Shown in pieces: positions 25,502-33,640 of a DNA stretch of 64,000 nucleotides; positions within the stretch are counted from its first letter, which is position 1, and every line of letters starts with the position of its first letter. Source of the DNA: Microsyncoccus archaeolyticus (GTDB lineage: Bacteria; Patescibacteriota; Minisyncoccia; Minisyncoccales; Minisyncoccaceae); contig BTXY01000001.1 in the NCBI GenBank assembly GCA_036987155.1, positions 62,001 to 126,000 on the forward strand, given 5' to 3'. Made by a program: the position numbers and the translations under genes. The notes beneath the pieces were generated by a model. The model saw only the letters and a program-made list of their open reading frames with translations, did not search any database and was not told where the DNA came from.

Positions 25502-27206
25502 ATTCTTTTTTCTTTTTATAATATTTAGTGTGACAAACTTCGTGAACTATTTCTTTGTTATTAAAAAATTCTTTGTATAATTTTTGAATATTTGGATTAT
25601 CATCAGCTAAACGAATCTCTTTTTTCTCATCAATATTATACAATGCCTGTGCTCTTTTCTTTCTAATATCTTTATCTACTGGAACTGGTTGACCACCACC
25701 ACCAATACAACCTCCAGGACAAGCCATTATTTCAATATAATCATAAGCTTTGGGGGTTTTCTTTAATTTTTCCAAAATGTTTTTAGCGCTGCCAAGACCA
25801 TTAACCACAGCTATTTTTAAAGAAAGTTTGTCAATCTTAACTAATGCTTCTTTAACTTCATCCATTCCTCTTACTTCTTTAAAAATAATCTTGGCTTTTT
25901 TATTGCCTGTTAGTTTTCTTATTGCTGTTCTTAGGGCTGACTCAGTTACTCCACCTGTTGCACCATAGATTACTCCTGCTCCACTTGGTTCTCCCAAAAT
26001 ATTATCTGGCTTTTCTTCTTTGATTAATTTTAAATCGATCTTATTCTTTTTAAGCATGCATGCCAATTCATGGGTTGTTAAAACCAAATCAACTGGTTTT
26101 AATCCTTTAATTTTTAGCTCTTCTCTAGTAATTTCATATTTCTTAGCAGTACAAGGCATTATTGAAACAACAAAAATATCCTTGGGTTTAATTTTTTGTT
26201 TTTTAGAAACATATTCCTTAATTATCCCTCCCATAATAATTTGAGGAGATCTGACCGAAGTTAAATGAGGAATGAATTTAGGATAATAGAATTCAACAAA
26301 CTTAACCCAAGCTGGGCAACAAGACGTAAACATGGGCAAGCCTTTTTTGCTTTGAATTCTCTCTATTAATTCACCTGCTTCTTCTATGGTTGTAACATCA
26401 GCAGCAGTAGAAACATCAAATACTTTTTTTGCTCCAAGTTTTTTCATTGCACCAATTAATTTTCCTGTAACAATGCTTCCGTATGGCATGCCAAATTCTT
26501 CTCCGATACTTGTTCTAATAGAAGGAGCAAACTGAAATATTACATATTTTTTATTCTTAGACATTATCTCTTCTAATTCTTTAATAGAGTCCACTTCTTC
26601 AAAAGCTGCAGCGGGACAATGAGCAACACATTGTCCGCAATAAACACAATCTTTGTCTTTCTTATCAGATGGTTTGACTTCAAAAAATGGCCCATTCTTT
26701 TCTATTTCTAAAAACCCTACTCCTTGGTTTTTACAAACTTCAACGCAATTCCTGCAATCAATACACTTGTTACTTTTAAATAATATAGAAGGACCAAATT
26801 GTAATGTTTTATAGTCTTTTTTTCTATCTTCAAATTTTCTCAAATTAACATCTAATCTTTTTGCTAATGACAACATTCTACAATTATAATTTCTCATGCA
26901 ATCTCCACAATATTCAACATGCTGAGCAAAAAGCATTTCTAAATTAGTCTTTCTTAATTTGTTAATCTCTTCTGATTCTGTTGTAATTTCCATCCCATTT
27001 TCTGTTTTCGTTGAGCAAGAAGTAAAAAATCCTTTTCTGTCTTTAATTGAGACTAAACACAAACGACAACCTCCCGAGGGCTTTAAATCAGAATGATAAC
27101 ACAAACTAGGAATATCTATTCCGTTTTTTCTAGCTATTTCTAAAATTAATTCTCCTTCCTCACAAATAATTTCTTTTTGATCAATGTGTATTTTTATCTT
27201 TTTCAT
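25476..27206 (-). CDS. hydA: [FeFe] hydrogenase catalytic subunit with full N-terminal Fe-S relay
   Basis: 576 residues, group A type. In order: [2Fe-2S] domain (Cys36, 47, 50, 64); His96-Cys100-Cys103-Cys109 [4Fe-4S]; two [4Fe-4S] clusters (Cys148, 151, 154, 158 and Cys187, 190, 193, 197); H-cluster motifs L1 TSCCPAW (294-300), L2 MPCTAKKYE (350-358) and L3 IEIMACPGGCIGGGGQP (491-507); and a C-terminal small-subunit domain. All cluster and H-cluster ligands are intact. It overlaps the NuoF-like gene by ATGA, so electrons probably come from NAD(P)H and ferredoxin. HydE, HydF and HydG maturases are not in the window. Confidence 0.96.
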   Translation of the reverse strand: MKKIKIHIDQKEIICEEGELILEIARKNGIDIPSLCYHSDLKPSGGCRLCLVSIKDRKGFFTSCSTKTENGMEITTESEEINKLRKTNLEMLFAQHVEYCGDCMRNYNCRMLSLAKRLDVNLRKFEDRKKDYKTLQFGPSILFKSNKCIDCRNCVEVCKNQGVGFLEIEKNGPFFEVKPSDKKDKDCVYCGQCVAHCPAAAFEEVDSIKELEEIMSKNKKYVIFQFAPSIRTSIGEEFGMPYGSIVTGKLIGAMKKLGAKKVFDVSTAADVTTIEEAGELIERIQSKKGLPMFTSCCPAWVKFVEFYYPKFIPHLTSVRSPQIIMGGIIKEYVSKKQKIKPKDIFVVSIMPCTAKKYEITREELKIKGLKPVDLVLTTHELACMLKKNKIDLKLIKEEKPDNILGEPSGAGVIYGATGGVTESALRTAIRKLTGNKKAKIIFKEVRGMDEVKEALVKIDKLSLKIAVVNGLGSAKNILEKLKKTPKAYDYIEIMACPGGCIGGGGQPVPVDKDIRKKRAQALYNIDEKKEIRLADDNPNIQKLYKEFFNNKEIVHEVCHTKYYKKKKEYGASKNSK

Positions 27207-28183
27207 ACTTCAATTTCCATTACTTTCTTTAAAAAGCTTCTAAAAGGAATCGGTACTCCCCTTCCCAATGCACAAAAGCTTGAATTTTCTAAAGAAAAAA
27301 GTATTTCTTTTATCAATTCTCTATCTAATTTTCTACTTTTAATCATTTCGCTTAACCTATATGTTCCTTCTCTGCAAGGCAAACACTTATCGCAATTACC
27401 ATAAGCAAAAAATTCAATCCACTTTTCCATTAGTTTAAATGAATCTGTTTTTAGCTTATTATAAACAGTAATTGATCCTGCTCCAGTGCAAGAAATTTTT
27501 AATTCTTCTCTTAAAAATATTTCTCCTGAAGCACCTCCTCCTGCTTGAACATAAAAATCAAAACTAGGATAATTGTCAGTGTTTTTTAAAATCTCTTCCA
27601 TGCTTAAAGAAACATCTAATTCATAAACTCCAGGGTTTAGAACATCGCCATTAACAGAATAAAACCTAGTATTACTGTATTCCCCCTTATCAATTTTGCT
27701 GGCGTAATAAAAAGTCTCAACATTGTTAACTAATGTTGGATAATCAAATAATCCTTTCTCAGCCAAGTATGGTGGCTTAAATCTTGGCTCGGCTCTTTTT
27801 CCTTCTATTGATTCGCATAAAGAGCTTTCTTCTCCACCAATATATCCACTTTGTTTTTTAAATAATCTAATCTTTTTGTTGCCAATGATTTTTTTTAATT
27901 TACTTAAATATTTAGAATAATAATCTTTATTTAAATATATATATGCTTCTGAAGCACCCACCTCTTTCATGGCTAAAACCATTCCATTGATTAATTCTTC
28001 TGGAAAATTCTTAATAATATACTCGTCTTTAAAAACACAGGGTTCCCCCTCTGAAGCATTACAAATTACATATTTTTTGCTTCCTTTTGCTTTCTTAACT
28101 AAATCCCACTTTAAATAAGTGGGGAAACCAGCCCCACCACGACCTAAAAGATTAGATTCTTTAAGCTTAGAAATAATTGTCAT
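27203..28183 (-). CDS. NuoF/HydB-like flavoprotein subunit of the hydrogenase
   Basis: 326 residues. FMN/NADH-binding core: LLGRGGAGFPTYLKWDLV, NASEGEPCVFKDEYI, GYIGGEESSLCESIEG, RAEPRFKPPY. Cys ligands of the N3-type [4Fe-4S] cluster are in CDKCLPCREGT and SSFCALG near the C-terminus. It lacks both the N-terminal thioredoxin-like [2Fe-2S] domain and the C-terminal ferredoxin domain found in many HydB proteins, and no NuoE/HydC gene is adjacent. It would feed electrons from NAD(P)H to HydA or the reverse. First gene of the operon. Confidence 0.92.
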   Translation of the reverse strand: MTIISKLKESNLLGRGGAGFPTYLKWDLVKKAKGSKKYVICNASEGEPCVFKDEYIIKNFPEELINGMVLAMKEVGASEAYIYLNKDYYSKYLSKLKKIIGNKKIRLFKKQSGYIGGEESSLCESIEGKRAEPRFKPPYLAEKGLFDYPTLVNNVETFYYASKIDKGEYSNTRFYSVNGDVLNPGVYELDVSLSMEEILKNTDNYPSFDFYVQAGGGASGEIFLREELKISCTGAGSITVYNKLKTDSFKLMEKWIEFFAYGNCDKCLPCREGTYRLSEMIKSRKLDRELIKEILFSLENSSFCALGRGVPIPFRSFLKKVMEIEV

Positions 28184-28189
28184 GAGTAG

Positions 28190-28219
28190 ATTATACCACA
28201 GCCAACTCTAAAAAATCAA
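28190..28219 (-). promoter_or_regulatory. Promoter of the hydrogenase operon
   Basis: TTGATT (28219-28214), 18-nt spacer, extended -10 TGGTATAAT with the hexamer at 28195-28190, then exactly 6 nt to the ATG at 28183. It is back-to-back with the plus-strand promoter at 28223-28251. Confidence 0.7.
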
Positions 28220-28222
28220 TTA

Positions 28223-28251
28223 TTGCCAAATAATTATAAAAATAGTATTAT
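28223..28251 (+). promoter_or_regulatory. Promoter of the DUF2090 aldolase-like gene
   Basis: TTGCCA (28223-28228), 17-nt spacer, TATTAT (28246-28251), then 8 nt to the ATG at 28260. The two divergent -35 elements are only a few nt apart, so one regulator could affect both. Confidence 0.6.
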
Positions 28252-28259
28252 ATATCCAT

Positions 28260-29051
28260 ATGAAACAAGAATTATTCATCCTTCCTTTTGATCATCGCTC
28301 TTCTTTTATTAAAGATGTATTAAAAGTACAAGGAAAACCTAATAAAAAACAGACAGAAGCAGTGTCTCATCTTAAAGAAACTATTTTCTTGGGTTTTCTT
28401 GATTATGCTAAAGATAAGAAAAACTTTGGCATATTGGTTGATGAAGAATATGGAAAAGAAATAATCAAGAAAGCTAAGAAAGAAAAGGTTATTGTTTCTA
28501 TTTCTGCTGAAAAAAGCGGAAAACAAGAGTTTGAATTTGAATACGGAAGCAAATTCAAGAACCATATTAAAAAATTCAAACCCGATTACGTTAAGATATT
28601 AGTAAGATATAGCTTAAAAAATGATAACAAAAATCAATTAAATAAATTTAAACAATTGGAACAATTTTGTAAAAAAAATAATTACAAAATACTTTTTGAA
28701 TTATTAATAAAAGAAAAGTCCAAAGCAGATAAAATAATTGAAGAAATAAGAACAGCAATTGAACCTGACATCTGGAAACTTGAAGGAGATAATAACTGGA
28801 ATAAAGTAATTAAAGCAATAAATAAAAACTCTAGAATAATAATGCTGGGCAGAGGTGAAAATACAAAAATGGTTGAAAAATGGATTAAAAATGCCAAAAC
28901 CCACAAAGAAATTATTGGCTTTGCAATAGGTAGAACAATATTCTTTAATCCTATTAAAGATTACTATAATAAAAAAATTGCTAGAAAAGAAGCAATTAAT
29001 CAAATATCAAACAATTTAAAATACTTTGTTAAATTGTGGAAGCAAAATTAA
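28260..29051 (+). CDS. DUF2090 aldolase-like TIM-barrel protein
   Basis: 263 residues. The N-terminus ELFILPFDHRSSF and C-terminal GFAIGRTIFFNPIKDYYN match DUF2090, the class I aldolase-like domain found alone or fused to IolC sugar kinases. Intermediate segments FGILVDEEYG, VSISAEKSG and DYVKILVRYS fit strands of a TIM barrel with a Lys in the KILVRY strand. A sugar-phosphate aldolase role is likely; substrate unknown. One of two plus-strand genes, divergent from the hydrogenase operon; its last 4 nt overlap the convergent beta-CASP gene. Confidence 0.8.
   Translation: MKQELFILPFDHRSSFIKDVLKVQGKPNKKQTEAVSHLKETIFLGFLDYAKDKKNFGILVDEEYGKEIIKKAKKEKVIVSISAEKSGKQEFEFEYGSKFKNHIKKFKPDYVKILVRYSLKNDNKNQLNKFKQLEQFCKKNNYKILFELLIKEKSKADKIIEEIRTAIEPDIWKLEGDNNWNKVIKAINKNSRIIMLGRGENTKMVEKWIKNAKTHKEIIGFAIGRTIFFNPIKDYYNKKIARKEAINQISNNLKYFVKLWKQN
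28971..28997 (-). terminator. Terminator for the beta-CASP operon, embedded in the plus-strand gene
   Basis: A 7-bp perfect stem (28976-28982 with 28991-28997, loop 8) followed on the minus strand by a run of U (28977-28971). It lies about 50 nt past the minus-strand stop at 29048, inside the 3' coding region of the convergent gene. Confidence 0.65.
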
Positions 29052-30382
29052 ATCTCGTAAATCTTATCATAAAAAGGAATCGTACATTTAAGTCCTTGTT
29101 CTTTTAATTTTTCATTTAAAGCCAAATTAGATTCTTCTTCTCCGTGAACAATAAAAACATTTTCAGGTTTAGGATTTTTAATTGTTGAAATCCAACTAAC
29201 TAATTGTTTTTGATCAGCATGAGAGGAAAAAGAACGGATAGAAACTACTTCTGCTTTTACTTTAATTGAATGCTTATCAATTTTAACCGTGCTTGCACCG
29301 CTAGAAAGTAAATTACCAAGAGTGCCCTCTACCTGAAATGAAACAATCACTAGCTTGTTCTTGGAACTATTTAAATGCCTTTTTAAATAATCGCCTATTC
29401 TTCCACCTTCACACATTCCACTACCAGCTAAAACTATTTTTGCTCCTTTTGTGTTGCTAATTTTTCTTGATTGGTTAGGCTTTCTAATATATTTTAAACC
29501 TCTAAAATCAAAAACATCTTCTCCCTTTTTCATTAAGCTTAAAGCTTCATTATCAAACAAATGAAAAAAGTCCCTATAAATATCTGTTATTTGAATAGCC
29601 AGTGGACTATCTAAGTATACTGGGACTGAGGGAATTTGCCCTTTTACTAAAAGATTTTTTAGTTCATATATCATCTCCTGACTTCTTTCTAAAGCAAAAA
29701 CTGGCATCATTAATACTCCGTTGTTTTTAATTGTTTCATTAATTGCTTGTTTTAACTTTTCTCTTCCTGAATCTCTAGAATCGTGAAGAGTGGCTCCATA
29801 CGTTGATTCAATAAAAACATAGTCAGCTCCATCGATAATTTCTGGGTTTCTAACAATTGGCGAGGAGGAATTACCAATATCTCCTGAAAAAACAATTTTT
29901 TTGTTTTCAGCAAAAATTTCAAAAACAGCTGAACCAATAACATGCCCAGCATCTCTTAATTTAATCTTAACATCAGGAGAGATAACTTTTTCTTTATTGT
30001 AATTAATTATAGAAAATTGATTAAGCAGACCCAAAACGTCTTTTTCAAAATACAAAGGAGAATGCTCTTTTTCCTTTAAAAAAACTCTGGCTGAATCCAT
30101 CATCATCGCTTCGCTTATTCTTCTTGTTGGTTCTGTTGAGTATACTTTTCCCCTAAATCCGTCTTTATATAATTTTGGCAACCTCCCACAATGATCAACG
30201 TGTGCATGGGTTAATAAAACAAAATCGATTTCTTTTGGATTAAAATTAAAAGTTTCATTTTTAAAATATGTTTCTTTATCCTGAAACATTCCGCAATCAA
30301 CTAGAAACTTTGTTTTTCCTGTTTCAACTAAAATACATGAACCAGTTACTTCTCTACAAGCACCGTGAAATGAAATTTTCAT
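29048..30382 (-). CDS. Beta-CASP metallo-beta-lactamase-fold RNA nuclease
   Basis: 444 residues. MBL motif HAHVDHCGRLP near residue 60, SGDIG, and beta-CASP motifs ESTYG, MPVFALERSQE, the GSGMCEGGRI loop, SSHADQ and the final VHGEEE. This is the CPSF73/YSH1-like clade of RNA endo- and exonucleases. The gene follows the DUF5668-GerMN gene by 1 nt and is last in its operon. Confidence 0.93.
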   Translation of the reverse strand: MKISFHGACREVTGSCILVETGKTKFLVDCGMFQDKETYFKNETFNFNPKEIDFVLLTHAHVDHCGRLPKLYKDGFRGKVYSTEPTRRISEAMMMDSARVFLKEKEHSPLYFEKDVLGLLNQFSIINYNKEKVISPDVKIKLRDAGHVIGSAVFEIFAENKKIVFSGDIGNSSSPIVRNPEIIDGADYVFIESTYGATLHDSRDSGREKLKQAINETIKNNGVLMMPVFALERSQEMIYELKNLLVKGQIPSVPVYLDSPLAIQITDIYRDFFHLFDNEALSLMKKGEDVFDFRGLKYIRKPNQSRKISNTKGAKIVLAGSGMCEGGRIGDYLKRHLNSSKNKLVIVSFQVEGTLGNLLSSGASTVKIDKHSIKVKAEVVSIRSFSSHADQKQLVSWISTIKNPKPENVFIVHGEEESNLALNEKLKEQGLKCTIPFYDKIYEI

Positions 30383-30383
30383 A

Positions 30384-31709
30384 TTAAGGCTGGAATATTG
30401 ATTCTGGCAAAAGAATAACTTCGTTAACGCCAGAAAATTGTTTTGCTGTTTTTATTATCTGACTAGCTAGTATAGAAATTCTACAAGACCCTCCAGTCGT
30501 GAATCCAGGAACCTCGGTAAATTCCAGATACAAAACTCCATCTTTTAAATTGGTGCTTATTAATTTAAAATCTTCATTAGGAAATTCAGTTATAAATCCT
30601 GCTTCTTTTTCTTGATCTGTTATTTCTCCTTTAATCAAAAGATTAATCGTATCTTGAATTGGTGTTTTAGTTAATTCAATTTCCCTTTCAACAGGTAAAA
30701 CATATTTATTACCACACTCAATATCTTTATCTTCTAACTGATTATAATAATAAAGCTGAACCTTTGACTTAAGTGTCTCCATTTCTTCCCAATTAATATT
30801 TAAGTCAGCCATACCCATTGATATCTCTATATTAATCTTTTTCTCTTGATTGTCATAATCAAGAGTTTTATACACTCTATCGTTTTCAACAATAAAGTTA
30901 CTTAGTGTTTTAGAGGACAAACCAGAATCAATGGTCAACATCACTCCCATATTTTTAGGTAAAGTAATGTTTATCGAGCTTGCTCCAGCATTAATCTTAA
31001 CATTAGAAGAAATCTTGTTACCCATTTTTAAATCTAATTTTGAAGCGCCTGTTTGAATATTTACATTCTCAGCCAAAACATTTCTTAAATCAATATTAAT
31101 ATTACTTGCTCCTCCTTGAAACATAAAATCAAAAGGCGTTTCTGCGTTTAATTTTAAAAATAAGTCATTTTTTGGCTCTCTTTTTAAAATCCCTACTTTA
31201 TCTTTTGGTTCAAGAGAAACTATTTGATTATTATTAACAACCTTTGAATTAATTTCTAAATCCATTATGTTGCTTAATAAATTACCTTGAATAATTTTAT
31301 CTTGATCAGTTCCTCCTGAAATATTAATATCTCCTGCTCCAGCGATTAGTCCTATTTTTGCTTTTAATATATTTTGCTCAAGATTAATATTAATAGGAGT
31401 GTTTTTAATAGATAAATTATTATTAATATTAGGATAAAAAATCATTAAAAATATTACAAAAAGAACTAAAAGTATTGTAATAATCGCAATAACATTAGAA
31501 ACAATGTTTCTCTTAGAAAGTAGAGATAAACCAAAAAGGATTATAAGGATGGGCCATAAACTAAAAAGACTAAACGAAAAAGAAATAATCCCTAAAGCTT
31601 TAAATAAATATGCAAAACCAACTAATAAAATAATTAATCCTATAAAAATCCTGTTTAAGTCCAAATCTCTTCCTTCGCATTCATCATATTTTCTTTTTTT
31701 ATTTTCCAT
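30384..31709 (-). CDS. Membrane protein with DUF5668/LiaF-like helices, adhesin-like beta domain and GerMN domain
   Basis: 441 residues. Four membrane helices (about 18-108) of DUF5668/LiaF-TM type are followed by a beta-helical region with repeating hydrophobic strands (DINISGGTDQD, NIQTGASKLDLKMG, VKINAGASSINITL), like DUF4097/toast-rack domains. The C-terminal 130 residues form a GerMN domain (VQLYYYNQLEDKDI, IQDTINLLIKGEI, LYLEFTEVPGF). This LiaF-like plus GerMN fusion suggests an envelope-stress or cell-wall role with the PspC gene directly upstream. Confidence 0.8.
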   Translation of the reverse strand: MENKKRKYDECEGRDLDLNRIFIGLIILLVGFAYLFKALGIISFSFSLFSLWPILIILFGLSLLSKRNIVSNVIAIITILLVLFVIFLMIFYPNINNNLSIKNTPININLEQNILKAKIGLIAGAGDINISGGTDQDKIIQGNLLSNIMDLEINSKVVNNNQIVSLEPKDKVGILKREPKNDLFLKLNAETPFDFMFQGGASNINIDLRNVLAENVNIQTGASKLDLKMGNKISSNVKINAGASSINITLPKNMGVMLTIDSGLSSKTLSNFIVENDRVYKTLDYDNQEKKINIEISMGMADLNINWEEMETLKSKVQLYYYNQLEDKDIECGNKYVLPVEREIELTKTPIQDTINLLIKGEITDQEKEAGFITEFPNEDFKLISTNLKDGVLYLEFTEVPGFTTGGSCRISILASQIIKTAKQFSGVNEVILLPESIFQP

Positions 31710-31710
31710 T

Positions 31711-32148
31711 TTATTTCTTAATTATTTTAATGCCAATAAAAATAATTATAAGCGACCATATTATACTCCATCCAATCCAAGAAAAAATGTCGAAATTAAA
31801 TAAATTAGAAAATAAAAGATTAAGCCCAAAAAGAATTATTAATCCACCGATAATATTTCTCATATCTTTCATCCAAACCCATCCCTCTTTAGCTTCTCCT
31901 ACCAATTGTTTTGTCCTTTTCTTTGTTTCTTTTGAAAGATTGTCTTTATTAACATCTATATCGTTGCTTTTAGTTGGCATTAAAATAGCCAAAATCAAAT
32001 AGAAAATAATTCCCCATCCCTGAAGAGCTAAAAGCAAAAACAAAGCCCTTATTAAAAGTGGGTCTATTTCAAAATATTCAGCCAATCCTCCACCAACACC
32101 AAAAATAATTTTATTTTGCTCTGAACGATATATTTTTTTATTATTCAT
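31711..32148 (-). CDS. PspC domain membrane protein
   Basis: 145 residues. The N-terminal PspC domain is clear: KIYRSEQNKIIFGVGGGLAEY, then FEIDPLLIRALFLLLAL and ILAILMP. After a charged linker come two more helices (about 100-140) resembling DUF5668. PspC proteins sense envelope stress. It is placed between a secreted hypothetical and the DUF5668-GerMN gene, with which it probably interacts. Confidence 0.9.
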   Translation of the reverse strand: MNNKKIYRSEQNKIIFGVGGGLAEYFEIDPLLIRALFLLLALQGWGIIFYLILAILMPTKSNDIDVNKDNLSKETKKRTKQLVGEAKEGWVWMKDMRNIIGGLIILFGLNLLFSNLFNFDIFSWIGWSIIWSLIIIFIGIKIIKK

Positions 32149-32152
32149 ATTT

Positions 32153-32518
32153 TTAATCTAAATTAATTATTATTTCCTTTACTAAAACATTGTTTTCTAA
32201 AATAATTCCCGAGACACTAGCCCTGTCCCCAACCAACAAATCTTCACATATTTTGTTTTTGCAAATAGTGTTTTTATTAATAATTAACCTTGCAGTCAAT
32301 CCAGGATTTCCTGGCTTCTCATATAATAGATACCAACCCTCTTCTAGCCCAGGATTATCTTTAATCAAATTACCTGTTTCTTTAAAAATACTTGTCTTAA
32401 CCTCTATCAACAAATAATCATTAAGAGATTGAAAAACATCGTAAGCATAGGCTCCAGATAATCCTAAAATTATTGTTGATAAAAAACAAATAGCAAAAAT
32501 AATTCTTTTAATATTCAT
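32153..32518 (-). CDS. Secreted hypothetical protein with OB-like C-terminus (121 aa)
   Basis: Start taken as the ATG at 32518, 1 nt after the previous stop (TAATATG). An N-terminal signal or anchor (about residues 3-25) is followed by about 95 extracellular residues with a likely disulfide pair (ICKNKIC) and a C-terminal LLVGDRASVSGIILENNVLV segment that looks like an OB-fold strand pair. I do not recognise a family. Confidence 0.65.
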   Translation of the reverse strand: MNIKRIIFAICFLSTIILGLSGAYAYDVFQSLNDYLLIEVKTSIFKETGNLIKDNPGLEEGWYLLYEKPGNPGLTARLIINKNTICKNKICEDLLVGDRASVSGIILENNVLVKEIIINLD

Positions 32519-32519
32519 A

Positions 32520-33590
32520 TTATTCAAATTTAAGTGGCAAAGAAAATTCTCTTTCGTTTTCTTCTAGGTCACTTGCATTATCATTATGGAATAACAATGT
32601 TCCTGTTTTTGATTCTTTTGGATCAAAGAATAAATAAACTCTGAAATAAACAGGTATTTTCATCCAATTTCCTATTATATCTATATTAGAAGAAGTCAAC
32701 ACGTTATTATTTTCATCCAATAGTTCAACTCTCCCACCAACAGCTTCAAAAGGAGCCCAGCCATTACCATTAAGATATCCCTCTACATCTAAAAAGTATT
32801 TTTCTTCTCCTTGAACTATTGAAGATAATTTTATTGTATCCCCTGGAAGAGGAGACAATATATAAATTCCTTTATTTAATGAAAAATCATAGTTTTCAAA
32901 TATTTCCTCATTAAGAATTTCTTTTAATTGGTTTAGAGGCATTACTATCTGCCTTTCTCCTAAAGCATAGGGAGATACTTGATATGGAGGAAAATAGAAA
33001 ACAAAAGCATTTTCAGTTATTACAAATTTATCATAATTTTCTAATTTTGGACCCGCTCCATCTTTAATCCACTCTTCATCAGCATACTCGTCATTCATAA
33101 AATCATTTATTGAAAATTCTGATATTTTATCTAAATATGTTTCACTGCTAAAAAAATCATTTAAATATAATCTTTTATTCTCTTTTATATTATACGTAAA
33201 ACAAGCTATATATTGATTGCCATGAGCTCCACCAGTGTAATCAGATTTGTTAAATTTAAAACTAATAATATCATCGTTAAATTTTACTGGAAAATAGTCA
33301 ATATCAAGAATATATTTTGCCCCAGAAAAAGAAATATATTCCATTTCTTTAAATGTGTTCGCCTCAGAATCAACATATTCTTTTATTTCTTTATCTATTT
33401 GCTCTATTCCAACAGAAGGATAAAGAATCGATATTATCCTTTCTTCGTCTTCTTCGTCTATATAATTAGTGGTTATTTCAAACTCTTGACTGGGAATAAC
33501 TTGATTTTCTTGGTCTTTTTTTTGCGTAAAAAACAAAAAACCTAAAACAAGAATAATTAAAATTAAAATAAATATGATTGTTTTTTTCAT
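32520..33590 (-). CDS. Secreted DUF4163/DUF3298 (RsiV-like) protein with Gmad2 domain
   Basis: 356 residues. N-terminal membrane anchor (about 4-20); DUF4163/DUF3298 region at about 35-245 with DYTGGAHGNQYIACFTYNI and LYLNDFF, as in RsiV anti-sigma factor ectodomains. Gmad2 Ig-like domain at about 250-355 (GIYILSPLPGD, VEGYLNGNGWAPFEA, TLLFHNDNASD). Such proteins bind ligands such as lysozyme or peptidoglycan in studied cases; the ligand here is unknown. First of the group ending at the beta-CASP gene, with a terminator just upstream. Confidence 0.8.
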   Translation of the reverse strand: MKKTIIFILILIILVLGFLFFTQKKDQENQVIPSQEFEITTNYIDEEDEERIISILYPSVGIEQIDKEIKEYVDSEANTFKEMEYISFSGAKYILDIDYFPVKFNDDIISFKFNKSDYTGGAHGNQYIACFTYNIKENKRLYLNDFFSSETYLDKISEFSINDFMNDEYADEEWIKDGAGPKLENYDKFVITENAFVFYFPPYQVSPYALGERQIVMPLNQLKEILNEEIFENYDFSLNKGIYILSPLPGDTIKLSSIVQGEEKYFLDVEGYLNGNGWAPFEAVGGRVELLDENNNVLTSSNIDIIGNWMKIPVYFRVYLFFDPKESKTGTLLFHNDNASDLEENEREFSLPLKFE

Positions 33591-33617
33591 AGATTAATTT
33601 AATAATAACATGTAAAC

Positions 33618-33640
33618 AAAAACCCGGTCAATAGACCGGA
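33618..33640 (-). terminator. Intrinsic terminator after the YGF-repeat gene
   Basis: A 6-bp G+C-rich stem (33624-33629 with 33634-33639, loop of 4) immediately after the stop at 33641, followed on the minus strand by five U (33622-33618). Confidence 0.88.
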
